A model generated the notes under the pieces. The model was not told the DNA's origin. It did no database searches and was given only the letters and a program-made list of their open reading frames with translations. From the NCBI GenBank assembly GCA_020025375.1, contig JAHHSF010000066.1, positions 1-7,165 of the forward strand: a stretch of 7,165 nucleotides of DNA. Direction: 5' to 3'. This document shows, in pieces, positions 5,539 through 7,165 of the stretch. How positions within the stretch are numbered: the stretch's first letter is position 1; each line of letters starts with the position of its first letter. Both the position numbers and the translations under genes were made by a program. Source of the stretch: Oscillospiraceae bacterium (GTDB taxonomy: Bacteria > Bacillota > Clostridia > Oscillospirales > Oscillospiraceae).

Positions 5539-6108
5539 ATGAATCGCAGCCAGTCCATCTACCGTCTGGCCGTAGCGGCCCTGCTCTGTGCCGTGGGGAT
5601 TATGATTCCCATGGTTATGCCGGCCAAGATTTACATCCCCCCCATGTCCTTTACCCTGGCTTCCCACGTCGCCATCTTCCTGGCCATGTGTATCTCCCCG
5701 GGAATCGCTTTGGCGGTCTCCCTGGGCACCACCGTGGGCTTTGTCTTTAGCGGTCTGCCCATGGACGTGTGGCTCCGGGCCCTGAGCCATGTGGTCTGGG
5801 CTGTGGGCGGTGCCCTGTGGCTGAAAAAGTACCCGGATACCTTCTACTCCGCCGGAAGCAATGTCCTCTTCTGCGGGGCCACGGCCCTGGTTCACGCCAT
5901 CCTGGAGCTGGTGGTGGTCTTTGCCCTCTACCTGGGCGGCCTGTCCGGCATGGTGGAGAAGTTCGCCTCCGGCGGCTTTACCTCCATCATCCTGCTGGTG
6001 GGTGTGGGGACCTTCCTTCACTCCTGCGTGGACTACGCCATCTCCCTGCTGGTCTGGCGGCCCATCCGCAAGGTGGGGGGCGTGGCGGCTATCGCTACCG
6101 CCCATTGA
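5539..6108 (+). CDS. Small membrane protein resembling an ECF transporter S component, substrate unknown
   Basis: This 189-residue very hydrophobic protein has about five or six membrane segments (roughly 8-28, 38-58, 60-80, 106-133 and 145-175). Its short basic N-terminus MNRSQSIYRL followed by AVAALLCAVGIMIPM, and its overall size, resemble substrate-binding S components of energy-coupling-factor vitamin transporters. The stretch MSFTLASHVAIFLAMCISPG and the C-terminal HSCVDYAISLLVW look like conserved family motifs. From memory it recalls niacin- or other-vitamin-type S components, but I cannot fix the substrate. The ATG at 5539 follows GAGGAAG with 8 nt; longer in-frame upstream reading enters birA and is rejected. 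It is transcribed alone from its own consensus promoter and ends at a strong terminator. No ATPase or T subunit is nearby, as is usual for group II ECF systems. Confidence 0.8.
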   Translation: MNRSQSIYRLAVAALLCAVGIMIPMVMPAKIYIPPMSFTLASHVAIFLAMCISPGIALAVSLGTTVGFVFSGLPMDVWLRALSHVVWAVGGALWLKKYPDTFYSAGSNVLFCGATALVHAILELVVVFALYLGGLSGMVEKFASGGFTSIILLVGVGTFLHSCVDYAISLLVWRPIRKVGGVAAIATAH

Positions 6109-6116
6109 GAAAACAG

Positions 6117-6159
6117 AAACAAAGAAACCGTGGATTGTTCCACGGTTTCTTTGTTTTTT
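6117..6159 (+). terminator. Strong intrinsic terminator after the membrane-protein gene
   Basis: An 18-bp perfect stem (6117-6134 with 6139-6156) and a TTGT loop is followed by further T residues (6157-6159), so the 3' arm ends in TTTCTTTGTTTTTT. It begins 8 bp after the stop codon. It cleanly isolates this gene from the sporulation operon downstream. Confidence 0.9.
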
Positions 6160-6306
6160 GGCTGCGTCACGCGATTTGACTGATAGGAGCCATATACCGA
6201 TTGGGGCTTGTGGGGGCGGCAACAGCACACTGGCATCACCGAGTGTTCGCTCCTTTTCAGGGGAAGGGGTTGCATCAGGGCTGGAAAGTCAAGAAGTCCC
6301 CGCCAT
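6160..6306. other. Intergenic stretch with nothing assigned
   Basis: About 147 bp between the terminator and the sporulation promoter hold no reading frame I trust on either strand. A short repeat ACACT-N10-AGTGT (6227-6246) is visible but unconvincing. No RNA gene, riboswitch or mobile element was recognised. Confidence 0.4.
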
Positions 6307-6335
6307 TCATAAATCGGACTCTCGTCCCATAGAGT
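6307..6335 (+). promoter_or_regulatory. Sigma-E-like sporulation promoter upstream of yabP
   Basis: TCATAAA (6307-6313), 14 bp, then CATAGAGT (6328-6335) resemble the mother-cell sigma-E pattern of an ATA-containing -35 and a CATACAnT-type -10, with one mismatch in the -10. The site ends 9 bp before the AGGAGG of yabP. In Bacillus subtilis the yabP-yabQ genes are sigma-E dependent, which fits. Confidence 0.55.
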
Positions 6336-6357
6336 AGAGGGAAAAGGAGGGGATGAC

Positions 6358-6633
6358 ATGTCCTTTGAGGAAGTGGGCTTGGGCCACCGGGTGGTTCTGG
6401 AGGGACGTAAAAAACTGGCCATCTCCGGGGTGGAGGAGGTGGAGAGCTTCGATGAGAACACCGTGGTCATGTCCACCGGCATGGGGGTTTTGGTGGTGCG
6501 AGGGGAGAATCTCCACATTGAGGCCCTGAGCCTGGAAGGCGGAGACCTGAAGATTGAGGGGGATGTGGACAGTCTGACCTACGAGGAGGATTCCGGTCGG
6601 GGGGGCGGCCTGCTGGCCCGTCTGTTCCGCTGA
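6358..6633 (+). CDS. yabP: Sporulation protein YabP
   Basis: This 91-residue soluble protein belongs to the YabP/YqfC-type family of spore-envelope proteins, which are needed in the mother cell. Family features are clear: HRVVLEGRKKLAISGVEEVE at 10-29, SFDENTVVMSTGMGVLVVRG at 30-49, the segment LHIEALSLEGGDLKIEGDVD, and a C-terminal GGGLLARLFR tail. The length is typical. The ATG at 6358 has AGGAGG 7 nt upstream; an ATG at 6353 is out of frame. The stop TGA overlaps the yabQ start (TGATG), so the two are translationally coupled. The gene pair and the divIC-like gene after it reproduce the yabP-yabQ-divIC order seen in many spore formers. Confidence 0.94.
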   Translation: MSFEEVGLGHRVVLEGRKKLAISGVEEVESFDENTVVMSTGMGVLVVRGENLHIEALSLEGGDLKIEGDVDSLTYEEDSGRGGGLLARLFR

Positions 6634-7165
6634 TGGACATCTCGGTGGAGGCCCAGGCCGCCGCCTTGGCGGGGGCCATTCTTTTAGGCATGGGGGCGGG
6701 GGTGCTTTACGACCTCTTCCGGGTCCTGCGCGTCCGAATCCCCCTCAAATTCCTAGGCGGGTGTTTGGATCTGCTCTTTTGGCTGGCGGTGACAGCGTCC
6801 CTCTTTCTCTATGCCCAGACCGCTGAACAGGGGAGGGTCCGGCTTTACCTGGCCGCCGCCCTCCTCTTGGGCGGGGCAGTCTATTTTCACTTTGCCAGCC
6901 CGCTTTTCCTGGCAGGGGTGGACTTTTTGTTGGGTTTTATGGGAAAAATGCTGGGTATTTTCCTCCTTCCTCTGCGCCCCCTTTGGCGACTTTTCAAAAA
7001 AATTCAAAAAAACATAAAAAATCACTTCCTTTCCTGGGCGCAATGGTATAAGATAGAGGTGATACAGAGGAAACCGTTACGGAACGAAGAACTTCTGAAT
7101 GCGAGGGGAGGCGAAGCGCGGAATGGTCAAGACCAAAAGAGCGGGCATTCTGACCAAAATCGTGG
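6633..7165 (+). CDS. yabQ: Spore cortex biosynthesis protein YabQ, 3' end beyond window
   Basis: The open frame runs from the ATG at 6633, overlapping the yabP stop by one base, to the window edge without a stop (177 codons). The N-terminal part is a membrane protein with segments at about 8-25, 42-61, 70-88 and 91-113. It includes GMGAGVLYDLFRVLR, a YabQ-type motif, and CLDLLFW. A basic region RPLWRLFKKIQKNIKNHF (115-132) follows, then a hydrophilic tail. YabQ localises to the forespore-surrounding membranes and is needed for spore cortex formation in Bacillus. The three A-tracts coding for the basic region are slippage-prone: loss of one A would give a stop at 7013-7015 and a protein of about 127 residues. 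The tail overlaps the divIC-like start in another frame by at least 43 bp. The family call rests on the N-terminus and the context. Confidence 0.87.
   Translation, partial: MDISVEAQAAALAGAILLGMGAGVLYDLFRVLRVRIPLKFLGGCLDLLFWLAVTASLFLYAQTAEQGRVRLYLAAALLLGGAVYFHFASPLFLAGVDFLLGFMGKMLGIFLLPLRPLWRLFKKIQKNIKNHFLSWAQWYKIEVIQRKPLRNEELLNARGGEARNGQDQKSGHSDQNR
7123..7165 (+). CDS. divIC: Start of a septum formation initiator (DivIC/FtsB-like) gene, partial
   Basis: Only 14 codons are present, reading MVKTKRAGILTKIV. A short basic N-terminus followed by the beginning of a hydrophobic helix is typical of DivIC/FtsB-type division proteins, and divIC follows yabQ in spore-forming Firmicutes. A purine-rich AGGGGAGG (7104-7111) lies 11 nt upstream, slightly far for a ribosome site. 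The frame is different from yabQ, which is still open. The call depends mainly on gene order and on this peptide. Confidence 0.55.
   Translation, partial: MVKTKRAGILTKIV

Noticed and set aside
5512..6228. Minus-strand open frame antisense to the S-component-like gene
   Set aside because: It is His/Gly/Gln-rich and shadow-like, and would have to read through the strong terminator palindrome.
6253..6268. Small CCTTTT/GGGGAAGG hairpin in the gap before yabP
   Set aside because: It is short and wobble-dependent, with no accompanying signal.
6033..6518. Minus-strand open frame covering the gap before yabP
   Set aside because: It overlaps the ends of two well-supported genes, has no recognisable motif and no ribosome site, so the gap is left unassigned.

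Overview
The window looks like chromosomal DNA from an endospore-forming, fairly high-GC Firmicute of the class Clostridia. An Oscillospiraceae-type gut anaerobe is my best guess. The reasons are AGGAGG-type ribosome sites, group II (ECF) vitamin-transport S components, a yabP-yabQ sporulation pair followed by a divIC-like start, and Gram-positive-style sigma-A promoters. The lineage is inferred from gene content only. No transposon, phage, CRISPR or RNA gene was seen.

The left part (1-4368) is on the minus strand. Read in its own direction it begins with bioY (biotin uptake), which ends at a clear intrinsic terminator. Next is a cation diffusion facilitator (CDF) metal exporter with its own strong promoter and an unusual 26-bp perfect palindrome in its leader. 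Then comes an OmpR/PhoB-type response regulator followed 38 bp later by its sensor histidine kinase. Last are the first 16 codons of an unrecognised gene behind its own promoter.

The right part (4494-7165) is on the plus strand. A bifunctional birA (biotin ligase and repressor) is divergent from bioY. The intergenic gap carries a perfect BirA-type inverted repeat at the bioY side and a degenerate copy overlapping the birA promoter. A consensus sigma-A promoter (TTGACA-N17-TATAAT) overlaps the birA stop codon and drives a small membrane protein resembling an ECF S component, which is closed by a strong terminator. After about 200 bp comes the sporulation operon start: yabP, yabQ (ATG overlapping the yabP stop) and the first codons of a divIC-like gene, preceded by a sigma-E-like promoter.

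Functionally there are three units. BirA senses and attaches biotin and probably represses biotin import by BioY. A metal exporter sits beside a two-component system that may regulate itself. A mother-cell sporulation operon runs into a cell-division gene. I see no clearly novel system. The most unexplained items are the palindrome and the alternating GTATG/CATAC repeats at the metal exporter promoter, and the long out-of-frame overlap of yabQ with the divIC-like gene next to three A-tracts.
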